From positions 1-8,269 of the forward strand of contig JAOZSY010000050.1 in the NCBI GenBank assembly GCA_029939445.1: DNA of 8,269 bases, given 5' to 3'. The stretch comes from Bacteroidales bacterium. Its GTDB lineage: Bacteria; Bacteroidota; Bacteroidia; Bacteroidales; UBA1556. The notes below the pieces were generated by a model, which made no database searches, had not been told where the DNA came from, and saw nothing but the letters and a program-made list of their open reading frames with translations. Made by a program: the position numbers and the translations under genes. The stretch's first letter is position 1; the number at the start of each line of letters is the position of its first letter. Shown piece after piece: positions 1-6,516 of the stretch.

Positions 1-107
1 GGTTCTCCGCATACTATACAGCGAATCCCCTCTTCCATTAAATATTTTACCGATGATGGAACTTCTTCTATTAAATCCTCTATCGTAGTTTCTTTTGTTA
101 TCTTCAC
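1..107 (-). CDS. DUF1858 redox-disulfide domain protein (N-terminal part, runs off window)
   Basis: The first 35 codons can be read on the minus strand from a GTG at 107; the C-terminus lies beyond the left edge. The peptide starts MKITKETTIEDLIEEVPSS and then reads YLMEEGIRCIVCGEP, with a CxxC pair at residues 30 and 33. This matches the DUF1858 family (hybrid-cluster-protein-associated disulfide domain): a T-x-I-x-[ED]-[LV]-[IV] opening, a short helix, then a G-[IM]-x-C-x-x-C-G-E/x block. Members are small cytosolic proteins of about 65-80 residues, or N-terminal modules of larger proteins; a redox or metal role is presumed but not established. GTG is chosen because no ATG lies between it and the in-frame upstream stop, and the family match begins exactly there. 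It lies about 58 bp beyond the terminator T-run of the OmpA gene, so it should have its own promoter, but I find no perfect TAnnTTTG box there. Whether the full protein is a stand-alone small protein or a fusion cannot be seen. Confidence 0.75.
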   Translation of the reverse strand, partial: MKITKETTIEDLIEEVPSSVKYLMEEGIRCIVCGE

Positions 108-164
108 TTTTATATATTTTATTCTGTTAATACTTTTGTTATAATAATACTAATTATGGAAACT

Positions 165-205
165 AAAAAAATCCCATTATTTGCAAAAATAACAAATAAT
201 GGGAT
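165..205 (-). terminator. Rho-independent terminator of the OmpA-family gene
   Basis: A perfect 13-bp inverted repeat, ATCCCATTATTTG (171-183) and CAAATAATGGGAT (193-205), encloses a 9-nt loop. Read on the minus strand it is followed directly by a run of seven T (171-165, one shared with the stem end), then AGTTT. It lies about 25 bp after the stop codon of the OmpA-family gene at 231. The T-run is on the minus-strand exit side only, so it acts on leftward transcription and separates the OmpA gene from the DUF1858 gene. Confidence 0.9.
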
Positions 206-230
206 GCATATATTCAAATTGAAATCTTAT

Positions 231-1322
231 TTATTTCTCTTCAGTAGTACCCTCAATATCTATCCCTGGCACCTCATCTTCTGCCTTGGCTCCATCAACT
301 ACCATATTATAAAGGTTGCTTAAGTCTGGCATAAGAATAATCTCTGTACGACGGTTTTTAGCTCTCCCTTCACTTGTAGCATTACTTGCAATTGGGTTAA
401 ATTCGCCTCTTCCTGCTGCTGTAATTTTTTTAGAATCTAACTTTCCTCCTTCGGTAAGAATTCTTACTATAGAAGTTGCTCGTTTGGCACTCAGATCCCA
501 ATTATCGCTTATTTTACCACCACCATTATAAGGAATGCTATCGGTATGTCCTTCCACAAGAATATTTATATCCCTATTGTCCTCCAATACTACTGCTAGC
601 TTATTAAGAGCTTGTTTACCATTATTATTTACCTCAAAACTACCACTGGCAAACATTAGTTTATTATCCATAGAAACATAAACTCTTCCATTGCGTGTTG
701 TAACAGTAAGACCTTGATTTTCGTAGCCAACTAACGCATCGGCAACACTATTTCGTAATGCCATCATTGCACTATCCTTACGTTTTACTTCATCATTAAG
801 TGCATTATAAGCCAATTCTTTCTGGTAGAGTTGCTCTTGCATAAATGCCATTTTCTCACTTAAAGCATCTAGCTCATTTTTCCGCTTATTAAACTCCGAC
901 TCTAATACCGCTAAGGAGTCCTCACGCTTTATTAGATCTGCCTGAGACTTCTGCAATTGTGCAAGAATTTTCTTTGTTTCGCGTTGGTTGCCCTTTATTA
1001 AATTCTGATTTTGAGCCAATAAATCTTGATAGTTCTTATTAAGACTACCATATCTATTTTGCATACTACGGTAATCTCTACCAATATTTGTAGTATCTCT
1101 CTTGAGATTACTTATTTGCTTTTCTTGCTTAGCTATCATCGACGACTTTTCGTTATTGGAAGTCCTAAGGTGACGATTTTCATCCTTCAAATCGCTATTT
1201 TTTTGCTCCGTAGCATCTCTATTACCTAATAAATCATTGTATTTCTTGCTAGAAACACAACTCGAAAATCCAATAATACTAATAAGTAAAACCGCTACTA
1301 AATTTGTTTTTTTATTCCTCAT
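231..1322 (-). CDS. OmpA-family peptidoglycan-binding outer-membrane lipoprotein with long coiled coil
   Basis: This 363-residue protein is a predicted lipoprotein that should tether the outer membrane to peptidoglycan. It begins with a signal peptide: K/R-rich residues 2-5, a hydrophobic core at about 8-19, and a lipobox ending FSSC with the acylated cysteine at 22. Residues about 28-195 are rich in K, E, Q, N and L without proline, as expected for a long coiled coil. Residues about 205-332 form the C-terminal OmpA domain. It shows VEGHTDS (Asp261), NWDLSAKRA (Arg281) and GRAKNRRTEI; Asp261 and Arg281 correspond to the pair that binds diaminopimelate in Acinetobacter OmpA. There is no beta-barrel region, so this is not classical OmpA but the lipoprotein type common in Bacteroidota. 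The tail after 333 is acidic. The gene is monocistronic, with a 210-bp leader region upstream and a strong terminator downstream. The family assignment is firm; the exact partner or physiological role is not known from sequence. Confidence 0.93.
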   Translation of the reverse strand: MRNKKTNLVAVLLISIIGFSSCVSSKKYNDLLGNRDATEQKNSDLKDENRHLRTSNNEKSSMIAKQEKQISNLKRDTTNIGRDYRSMQNRYGSLNKNYQDLLAQNQNLIKGNQRETKKILAQLQKSQADLIKREDSLAVLESEFNKRKNELDALSEKMAFMQEQLYQKELAYNALNDEVKRKDSAMMALRNSVADALVGYENQGLTVTTRNGRVYVSMDNKLMFASGSFEVNNNGKQALNKLAVVLEDNRDINILVEGHTDSIPYNGGGKISDNWDLSAKRATSIVRILTEGGKLDSKKITAAGRGEFNPIASNATSEGRAKNRRTEIILMPDLSNLYNMVVDGAKAEDEVPGIDIEGTTEEK

Positions 1323-1368
1323 ATCCTCTTTGCTATTAAATATTATACAATAGAATTTCTAATAATTC

Positions 1369-1389
1369 ATTCTTATAACGCATAAGAAT
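1369..1389 (-). promoter_or_regulatory. Hairpin in the leader of the OmpA-family gene
   Basis: ATTCTTAT (1369-1376) and ATAAGAAT (1382-1389) form a perfect 8-bp inverted repeat with a 5-nt centre. It lies 47-67 bp upstream of the OmpA-gene start and downstream of the candidate -7 box, so it would be in the 5' untranslated mRNA. It could be an mRNA-stabilising or regulatory stem, or a protein-binding dyad in DNA. The repeat is seen directly; the function is inference. Confidence 0.4.
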
Positions 1390-1410
1390 CCCATTATTGT
1401 TACTATTTAA

Positions 1411-1418
1411 CAAAAATA
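1411..1418 (-). promoter_or_regulatory. Candidate -7 box for the OmpA-family gene
   Basis: On the minus strand the sequence reads TATTTTTG, a full match to the Bacteroidota sigma-ABfr -7 consensus TAnnTTTG. Transcription would start near 1404 and leave a leader of roughly 80 nt. No TTTG is found at the expected -33 distance, and the region is AT-rich, so a chance match is possible. Confidence 0.35.
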
Positions 1419-1460
1419 ATTTATTGAAAATGATTTATGGATTATTTATTATAGAAATAC

Positions 1461-1509
1461 TAACATGATGATGTTAATAGAATATTCAAAACACTAAGCG
1501 TAATATTCT
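1461..1509 (-). other. Two adjacent inverted repeats downstream of the ABC-F gene (possible weak terminator)
   Basis: AGAATATT (1479-1486) pairs with AATATTCT (1502-1509) across 15 nt, and TAACAT (1461-1466) pairs with ATGTTA (1471-1476) across 4 nt. The first stem begins 24 bp after the ABC-F stop codon. Both stems are AT-rich and neither is followed by a T-run on the minus strand, so an intrinsic terminator is only weakly supported. They are the only structure I see at the 3' end of that gene. Confidence 0.25.
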
Positions 1510-1532
1510 TTTATACAGGTATTTATATTCTG

Positions 1533-3467
1533 CTATGCTTCTAATTCTTCTAACTTAATATTATTATCCTCCCAAAGTTCTTCTTCGTCGCTCAAATCTT
1601 GCTTAAGCTTATTATACTCCTTATAAAACTCCACATCACTAATTAAGCTCTGTGCCTGATCTGGCGAAGCTAGTTTAGCATCCATTTCGGCGATCTTGTT
1701 TTCCAAAATCTCCATATTTGCTTCACTTTGACTTATCAACCTATTTACTTTTCGTAATTTTTTATCATGCTCCTTTCGTCTTGCATACTCTTCCTTATTA
1801 GAAGAAATTGTAGGTTTTTCTTTGGCTTCCTTCTTTCTTATCTCTAGCTCTCGAAGCCCTGCAAGACGACGTTTTTCAATAAACTCAGTTATATCACCCA
1901 AATGTTCCTTTATTTTACGATTCCTAAATTCGTAAACCTTATTGGATAAACCTTTCAAGAAATCCCTGTCGTGGGAAACAAGAATTAGCGTGCCATCAAA
2001 CTTAAGAAGTGCTTGTTTCAGAATATCCTTAGATTGCATATCGAGATGATTGGTAGGCTCATCAAGAATAAGTAAGTTTACTGGCTCAAGGAGTAATTTA
2101 GCCAATGCTAATCGCGAACGTTCACCACCACTAAGCACCTTTACTTTTTTATCAATATCCTCTCCCGAGAAAAGAAAACTTCCCAAAATCCCTTTTACCT
2201 GCTTACGAATTTCACCAACAGCAACATTATCAATAACTTCAAATACAGTGTCGTTATCATCAAGTAGTTCCGCCTGATTCTGAGCATAATAACCTACTTT
2301 CACATTATGACCAAGCTTTACTTCTCCATCAAAATTAATATGATTAAGAATAGACTTTGCAAGTGTAGATTTTCCTTCTCCATTACGCCCAACAAAAGCT
2401 ATAAACTCATTTCTCAAAATAGTGATATCAATATCCTCTAATACAATCTTATCGCCATAAGATTTTCCGTAGTTTTTAATTTCAACAGCAACTTTGCCAG
2501 AAGAAGGCGCCGGAGGAAATTTAAAATGAATGCTCTTCTTATCAATCAAATCCAAGCCATGCAAATCAATTTTTTCCAACATCTTTATTCTCGATTGTAC
2601 CTGCTTTGCCTTTGTGGCTTTATACCTAAATTTTTCTATAAAATCTTTAATCTCCTTAATCTCTTTTTGCTGATTTTCATAACGGCTCTTCTGTTGATTT
2701 AAAAGATCCTCACGCTGCACTACATAGTTGGAATAATTACACTTATAATCATAAATTCTTCCTTTTGTAATTTCCACAGTACGATTTGTAACAGCATCGA
2801 GGAATGCTCTATCGTGAGAAACCAAAATTACAGCACCATTATAGGTTTTTAAGAAATCTTCTAACCATTGTATTGATTCTATATCTAAATGATTGGTTGG
2901 CTCATCCAGCAATATTAAATCTGGAAGTTGCAAAAGTATTTTTGCCAACTCAACTCTCATTTTCCAACCTCCACTAAGTGCAGAAACAGCCTTTGTAAAG
3001 TCCTTCCTATCAAAACCCAAACCCAGTAGAACTTTCTCGGTATTACCTTCAATACTTATACCATCAATCATTGCATATTCATCATTGGCATCTTGCAAAT
3101 CATTAATAAGATTTAGGTAAATATCGCTTTCGTAATCAGTTCTGTTTTCAAGTTGTTTAGTAATTTTTGCGATATTGTCCTCAATAGCATGATGTGCCTC
3201 AAAGGCTGTCATAGCCTCATCCATTACATTTAACTTACTAGACACATCGATATGCTGAGGAAGGTAGCGTACCTTTTTATTATTTGGAATGGTTATTTTG
3301 CCCTCATTAGGATTTAATGTTCCTGACAATAATTTTAGCAAGGTGGATTTTCCAGCACCATTTTTTCCCGTAAGACCAATTCTGTCTTTCTGATTTATTA
3401 GAAACGAAATGTTCGTAAATAAATCAATGCCACTAAATCTTATGGTTAAGTTATTAATACTGTACAT
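1533..3467 (-). CDS. ABC-F family ATPase, YheS-like (ribosome-associated translation factor)
   Basis: This 644-residue protein has two ABC ATPase cassettes and no membrane segments, the layout of ABC-F proteins, which bind the ribosomal E site and modulate translation or rescue stalled ribosomes. Cassette 1 has Walker A GKNGAGKST at 34-42, signature LSGGW at 164-168, Walker B with LLDEPTNHLD ending at 195, and the switch His at 218. Cassette 2 has Walker A GRNGEGKST at 360-368, signature LSGGE at 445-449, Walker B LILDEPTNHLD ending at 476, and His499. Both catalytic glutamates (189 and 470) are present. The linker, about 240-310, carries the basic helical P-site tRNA-interacting motif with RYKATKAKQVQSRIKMLEK. 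The C-terminus (about 535-644) is charged and helical, probably a coiled coil. The first signature with Trp, the linker and the length best fit the YheS subgroup; Uup and EttA are less similar. It is transcribed alone, divergently from ftsX. Nothing suggests an antibiotic-resistance type. Automated labels such as 'glycosyltransferase' or 'transporter' would be wrong. Confidence 0.93.
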   Translation of the reverse strand: MYSINNLTIRFSGIDLFTNISFLINQKDRIGLTGKNGAGKSTLLKLLSGTLNPNEGKITIPNNKKVRYLPQHIDVSSKLNVMDEAMTAFEAHHAIEDNIAKITKQLENRTDYESDIYLNLINDLQDANDEYAMIDGISIEGNTEKVLLGLGFDRKDFTKAVSALSGGWKMRVELAKILLQLPDLILLDEPTNHLDIESIQWLEDFLKTYNGAVILVSHDRAFLDAVTNRTVEITKGRIYDYKCNYSNYVVQREDLLNQQKSRYENQQKEIKEIKDFIEKFRYKATKAKQVQSRIKMLEKIDLHGLDLIDKKSIHFKFPPAPSSGKVAVEIKNYGKSYGDKIVLEDIDITILRNEFIAFVGRNGEGKSTLAKSILNHINFDGEVKLGHNVKVGYYAQNQAELLDDNDTVFEVIDNVAVGEIRKQVKGILGSFLFSGEDIDKKVKVLSGGERSRLALAKLLLEPVNLLILDEPTNHLDMQSKDILKQALLKFDGTLILVSHDRDFLKGLSNKVYEFRNRKIKEHLGDITEFIEKRRLAGLRELEIRKKEAKEKPTISSNKEEYARRKEHDKKLRKVNRLISQSEANMEILENKIAEMDAKLASPDQAQSLISDVEFYKEYNKLKQDLSDEEELWEDNNIKLEELEA

Positions 3468-3714
3468 ATTGCTATATCAAGTTTTCTATTTAAAAATACA
3501 ATAAACCAGGCCATATTTCCGATAAATACACCATGAATCTATTATAATAATCGTGGGCGAAATTAGTGAATTTTCTGCTATAAGTATTCAATAGATATTA
3601 GTCCAAATTCAGTATTTATAAAATATTTAAATCCGCAATGTTTTTTTATATACAAAATGCAATTTTACTATCTTAGCCGACGTTTTACTTAGGTAATATC
3701 ATTATTTACAATTC
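3468..3714. other. Divergent intergenic region between the ABC-F gene and ftsX
   Basis: These 247 bp hold no credible gene. They must contain the start signals for both the leftward ABC-F gene and the rightward ftsX operon. For ftsX a candidate -7 box is listed separately. For the ABC-F gene the best I find is minus-strand TAATTTCG at 3558-3565, one mismatch from TAnnTTTG, which is too weak to call. The part around 3610-3660 is very AT-rich. No tRNA, riboswitch or strong hairpin is seen. Confidence 0.6.
3641..3676 (+). promoter_or_regulatory. Candidate promoter of the ftsX-DUF3098-uppP-truB operon
   Basis: TATCTTAG at 3669-3676 differs by one base from the Bacteroidota -7 consensus TAnnTTTG, and is followed by C as is usual. 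A T-rich stretch at 3641-3647 lies at the -33 distance but is not an exact TTTG. The predicted transcript start is near 3683, about 30 nt before the ftsX ATG. This is the best candidate in the divergent region, though not a perfect match. Confidence 0.4.
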
Positions 3715-4599
3715 ATGTCGAAACAAGAAGAAAACTTTACAAAAAGACGATTAAGAACCTCCTACTTTACTTCTGTAATTAGTATTACTTTAGTGCTTTT
3801 TATATTAGGTTTCTTTGGACTTATAATGCTGCATTCCAATATGATAACTAAGCATGTAAAGGAGAATATACAGATGAATGTATATATGAAAAAGAATGCT
3901 AAAGAGGCTAATATATATCGACTGAAAAAAGAACTTGATGCTACCGAAAATGTAAAATATACACGATATATTTCTGCTGAAGAAGCAAAAAACATCTATA
4001 AAGAAGAGATTGGGGAGGATTTTATTGCCTTTTTGGATGGAGAAAACCCCCTACATGCAAGCATAGAAATTCACCTTACAGAGGCATTTGCCAATGTTGA
4101 CGAATTAAGAAAACTATCCGAAACCATAAAGAAAAGAAACATTGTAGAAGATGTCCGCTTTCATGAAAGCTATGTGGAATCTATAAATAAAAACATTGGG
4201 CGTATTACCATATTTTTTCTAATTGTAAGTGGAATGCTACTACTTATTTCTGTAGTTTTAATAAATAATACAATTAGACTTTCGGTATATGCAAATAGAT
4301 TTATTATTCGCAGTATGCGACTAATTGGAGCAACACAACAATTCATTAGAAAACCTTTTATTCTAAAAAGTATTTTTCAGGGAATAATAAGCGCAATCAT
4401 TAGCATTGCTTTATTAGTAGGTATATTATACAAATTACATAATTATTATCCTGATTTAGTTTCTGTAAAGAATCTAGATTTATATCTTATGCTTTTTGCA
4501 GCAATTATGGTTATTGGAATCATCATTTCGTGGTGGTCGAGCAGCCTATCTGTACGCAAATTTTTAAGAATGAAAATTGACAATTTATATTTATCATAA
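3715..4599 (+). CDS. ftsX: Cell division protein FtsX (permease-like)
   Basis: This 294-residue protein is the membrane half of FtsEX, an ABC-type complex that transmits ATP hydrolysis by FtsE to activate cell-wall hydrolases at the division site. It has the FtsX layout: a basic cytoplasmic N-terminus, TM1 at about 18-40, a periplasmic domain of about 120 residues (about 41-160), then TM2 (about 161-184), TM3 (about 218-240) and TM4 (about 255-277). The conserved cytoplasmic loop after TM2 is present, with NTIRLSVYANR and the MRLIGAT block at about 185-207, where FtsE is expected to dock. Length fits the family. It is the first gene of a tight plus-strand operon, 12 bp before the DUF3098 gene. 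No ftsE lies next to it: the upstream neighbour is the divergent ABC-F gene, whose cassettes are not FtsE. Separation of the two genes is familiar in Bacteroidota. The start ATG is preceded by no Shine-Dalgarno sequence, normal for this phylum. Confidence 0.92.
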   Translation: MSKQEENFTKRRLRTSYFTSVISITLVLFILGFFGLIMLHSNMITKHVKENIQMNVYMKKNAKEANIYRLKKELDATENVKYTRYISAEEAKNIYKEEIGEDFIAFLDGENPLHASIEIHLTEAFANVDELRKLSETIKKRNIVEDVRFHESYVESINKNIGRITIFFLIVSGMLLLISVVLINNTIRLSVYANRFIIRSMRLIGATQQFIRKPFILKSIFQGIISAIISIALLVGILYKLHNYYPDLVSVKNLDLYLMLFAAIMVIGIIISWWSSSLSVRKFLRMKIDNLYLS

Positions 4600-4611
4600 A
4601 AACTATTTAAG

Positions 4612-4863
4612 ATGTCTAAAATAGAAAATACTAAGGCCATAGAATTTGCCTTTAATAAAAAGAATTATATTTTTATGGGCTTAGGAGTAATCCTTATTAT
4701 ACTAGGTTTAGTACTACTTGCTGGTGGCGGATCAGAAGATCCTGCAATTTTTAGTGAAGAAATTTTTAATTTCCGAAGAATGACTATTGCACCAGTTATT
4801 ATGTTAGCAGGTTTTGTTCTCGAAATTTATGCTATCATGTATCGTCCTAAAGTTACTGAATAA
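4612..4863 (+). CDS. DUF3098 small two-helix membrane protein
   Basis: This 83-residue protein of unknown function matches the DUF3098 family, known from Bacteroidota. It has a short N-terminus ending in a FAFNKKNY motif, TM1 at about 19-37, a conserved loop containing GGGSEDP and IFNFRR (about 38-56), and TM2 at about 58-76 opening with APV and ending before YRPK. The family shows the same order: an F-x-F-x-[KR]-x-NY start, a small-residue-rich first helix, a G-G-x-S-x-DP turn, then an IF-x-x-RR block. The protein should be an inner-membrane hairpin with both ends on the same side, probably the cytoplasm. It sits 12 bp after ftsX, and its TAA stop overlaps the uppP ATG by one base, so uppP translation is likely coupled to it. 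Position suggests a link to division or to undecaprenyl-phosphate recycling, but no biochemical role is known to me; this is inference from context. Confidence 0.88.
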   Translation: MSKIENTKAIEFAFNKKNYIFMGLGVILIILGLVLLAGGGSEDPAIFSEEIFNFRRMTIAPVIMLAGFVLEIYAIMYRPKVTE

Positions 4864-5651
4864 TGAGTTGGATTGAAGCATTAATCCTAGGTATAATTCA
4901 GGGATTAACAGAGTTTTTACCTGTAAGTAGTAGCGGTCATTTAGAAATAGCAAAAGTGCTATTTGGCGACAACTCAGTACCTGCCGAAAGTATGTTAATG
5001 ACGGTAATACTTCATGGCGCTACAGCTCTAAGTACAATAGTAGTTTTCAGAAAAGATATACTAGAAATAATAAATGGCTTATTCCAACTTAAATGGAATG
5101 ATGAGATGAAATTTAGTATAAAAATTATTATTTCTATGGTTCCAGCTGCAATAGTTGGAGTAACATTTAACGATGAATTAGAGGCTTTTTTCGGTGGCAA
5201 GATAATGTTTGTTGGATTTATGCTATTAATTACCGGTGTACTTCTATTTTTTGCTGATAAAGCGAAAGTTACAGGCAAAAATGTTGGCTTTGGACACTCA
5301 CTAATCATTGGAATTTCTCAAATGATTGCGATACTTCCAGGTATTTCAAGATCAGGAGCTACAATTTCTACAGCAGTACTTTTGGGTATTGATAAAGAAC
5401 GTGCAGCACGATTTTCATTCTTAATGGTAGTGCCTCTTATTCTTGCTAAAGTAGCAAAAGATATTCTTAGTGGCGAAATAACTACTGATAGTGCTCAGTT
5501 AATGCCTCTATCAATAGGATTTGTTGCAGCATTTATTACTGGCTTATTGGCCTGCACTTGGATGATAAAAATAGTAAAAAATAGCAAATTATCGTATTTT
5601 GCAATCTATTGTTTGATTGTTGGTACCATTGCTATTCTGGCGACAATATAG
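4863..5651 (+). CDS. uppP: Undecaprenyl-diphosphatase UppP (BacA family)
   Basis: This integral membrane enzyme of 262 residues dephosphorylates undecaprenyl diphosphate to undecaprenyl phosphate, regenerating the lipid carrier for peptidoglycan and surface polysaccharide synthesis. The N-terminal active-site region is intact: Gln13-x3-Glu17 of the (E/Q)xxxE motif, then FLPVSSSGHLE with Ser22-24 and His26. The second signature PGISRSGAT lies at 159-167 with the catalytic Arg163. The rest is a series of hydrophobic segments consistent with the known BacA fold, and the length is normal (family about 255-280). High-level expression of this family is known to raise bacitracin tolerance. The gene starts inside the stop codon of the DUF3098 gene (TAATG), which fixes the start, and truB follows after 41 bp. 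No sign of damage or horizontal transfer. Confidence 0.96.
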   Translation: MSWIEALILGIIQGLTEFLPVSSSGHLEIAKVLFGDNSVPAESMLMTVILHGATALSTIVVFRKDILEIINGLFQLKWNDEMKFSIKIIISMVPAAIVGVTFNDELEAFFGGKIMFVGFMLLITGVLLFFADKAKVTGKNVGFGHSLIIGISQMIAILPGISRSGATISTAVLLGIDKERAARFSFLMVVPLILAKVAKDILSGEITTDSAQLMPLSIGFVAAFITGLLACTWMIKIVKNSKLSYFAIYCLIVGTIAILATI

Positions 5652-5692
5652 CTTTTCACCATTATATACAACCACTAAAAACCCAATAATAG

Positions 5693-6406
5693 ATGAGCAA
5701 TTTTGATTTTGCAAAGGGCGAGGTTTTACTCGTGGATAAGGAAATGGAATGGACATCTTTTGATGTTGTAAAAAGCATTAGAGGATCTCTAAGAAAAAAA
5801 TACAATATCAAGCGATTTAAGGTTGGGCATGCTGGCACATTAGACCCCTTGGCAACTGGCCTTTTATTGGTTTGCACAGGCAAGGCTACCAAAACCATAG
5901 ATGGTCTTCAGGCACAAGATAAAGTATATACTGGGAGTATCTTCTTGGGAGGCACAACACCAAGTTTTGATAAAGAAACAGAAATTGATAAAGAATTCCC
6001 AATTGACCATATTACCGAAGAGCAAATTCTAAAAACTACCAAGGTTTTTGAAGGAGAGATTGAGCAAGTTCCTCCAATGTATTCTGCACTAAAAATAAAC
6101 GGTAAAAGAGCATACTTATATGCTAGAAATAATGAAGAAGTGGTGATGAAGGCACGAAAAGTACATATTCATTATTTCAAAATTACTAAAATAGAACTTC
6201 CTGAAGTATTTTTTGAAGTAAAATGTAGTAAAGGAACTTATATAAGATCACTTGCTAGAGATTTTGGCCTAGAACTTAATAGTGGCGGCTATTTAAGCAG
6301 CTTACGACGCACAAAAATTGGAAATTATTCTGTTGACGAAGCACTAAATGTTAACCAAATAAAAGATATTATTTCTGCATTTGAACCTATAAAAACTACT
6401 CCATAA
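5693..6406 (+). CDS. truB: tRNA pseudouridine(55) synthase TruB
   Basis: This cytosolic enzyme converts U55 in the T-loop of most tRNAs to pseudouridine. The 237-residue protein has the family motifs in order: GHAGTLDPLATGLL at 45-58 with catalytic Asp51; KVYTGSI with Tyr79, which stacks on the target base; the VPPMYSALKINGKRAY segment at 126-141; and CSKGTYIRSLARD at 178-190 with conserved Arg185. The LRRTKIG strand at 204-210 closes the catalytic domain. It is much shorter than E. coli TruB (314 residues) because it ends soon after the catalytic domain and lacks the C-terminal PUA-like part; this is usual for Bacteroidota and not a truncation. It is the likely last gene of the ftsX operon, 41 bp after uppP. 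I see no clear terminator after it, so some read-through into queA is possible. Confidence 0.96.
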   Translation: MSNFDFAKGEVLLVDKEMEWTSFDVVKSIRGSLRKKYNIKRFKVGHAGTLDPLATGLLLVCTGKATKTIDGLQAQDKVYTGSIFLGGTTPSFDKETEIDKEFPIDHITEEQILKTTKVFEGEIEQVPPMYSALKINGKRAYLYARNNEEVVMKARKVHIHYFKITKIELPEVFFEVKCSKGTYIRSLARDFGLELNSGGYLSSLRRTKIGNYSVDEALNVNQIKDIISAFEPIKTTP

Positions 6407-6424
6407 ATTAAATTTAGTTGAGCC

Positions 6425-6456
6425 CTTGACAACGGGCATGTAATGTATTACATTTG
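6425..6456 (+). promoter_or_regulatory. Promoter of queA
   Basis: TACATTTG at 6449-6456 is an exact match to the Bacteroidota -7 consensus TAnnTTTG. CTTG at 6425-6428 is one base from the -33 TTTG, and the spacer is 20 bp, within the usual range. TTGACA at 6426-6431 also equals the sigma-70 -35 consensus, with TACATT 17 bp downstream. Transcription should start near 6463 and give a leader of about 55 nt. This is the best promoter in the window. Confidence 0.7.
6438..6453 (+). promoter_or_regulatory. 16-bp dyad over the queA -7 box (possible operator)
   Basis: ATGTAAT (6438-6444) and ATTACAT (6447-6453) form a perfect 7-bp inverted repeat around a GT centre. The right arm lies inside the -7 element and the left arm lies in the spacer between -33 and -7, the position where a dimeric repressor would block polymerase. 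The symmetry is seen directly; binding by a regulator is inference, and I do not recognise the site as that of a known regulator. Confidence 0.4.
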
Positions 6457-6516
6457 CAAACCTTTTTGTGTTAAAAATTATCTTAATACGATTATTAATT
6501 CTTAATCAAATAATAA

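Noticed and set aside
316..531. Plus-strand open frame of 71 codons inside the OmpA-family gene
   Set aside because: It is antisense to a well-supported gene, has no family resemblance and no start signal. The other overlapping frames at 1026-1229, 2050-2277, 2893-3120, 3762-3995, 4446-4640, 5012-5308, 5662-5898, 6621-6890 and 7026-7313 are rejected for the same reason.
1323..1331. AGAGGA before the OmpA-family start as a Shine-Dalgarno site
   Set aside because: The GAGG core is only 2 nt from the ATG, too close for normal use, and other genes here have no such site.
1533..3467. ABC-F protein as an antibiotic-resistance (ARE) determinant
   Set aside because: The linker has the basic motif of housekeeping YheS-like factors, and the gene sits in conserved core context without mobile-element traces.
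6422..6437. GCCC...GGGC short hairpin after truB as a terminator
   Set aside because: The stem is only 4 bp, no T-run follows, and it overlaps the queA promoter elements.
6457..6516. preQ1 riboswitch in the queA leader
   Set aside because: The leader is almost entirely A and T, lacks a GC-paired stem-loop with the C-rich/A-rich tail of preQ1-I, and is too short for the larger classes. A 6-bp TTAATA/TATTAA stem at 6483-6498 is A/T only and likely chance.
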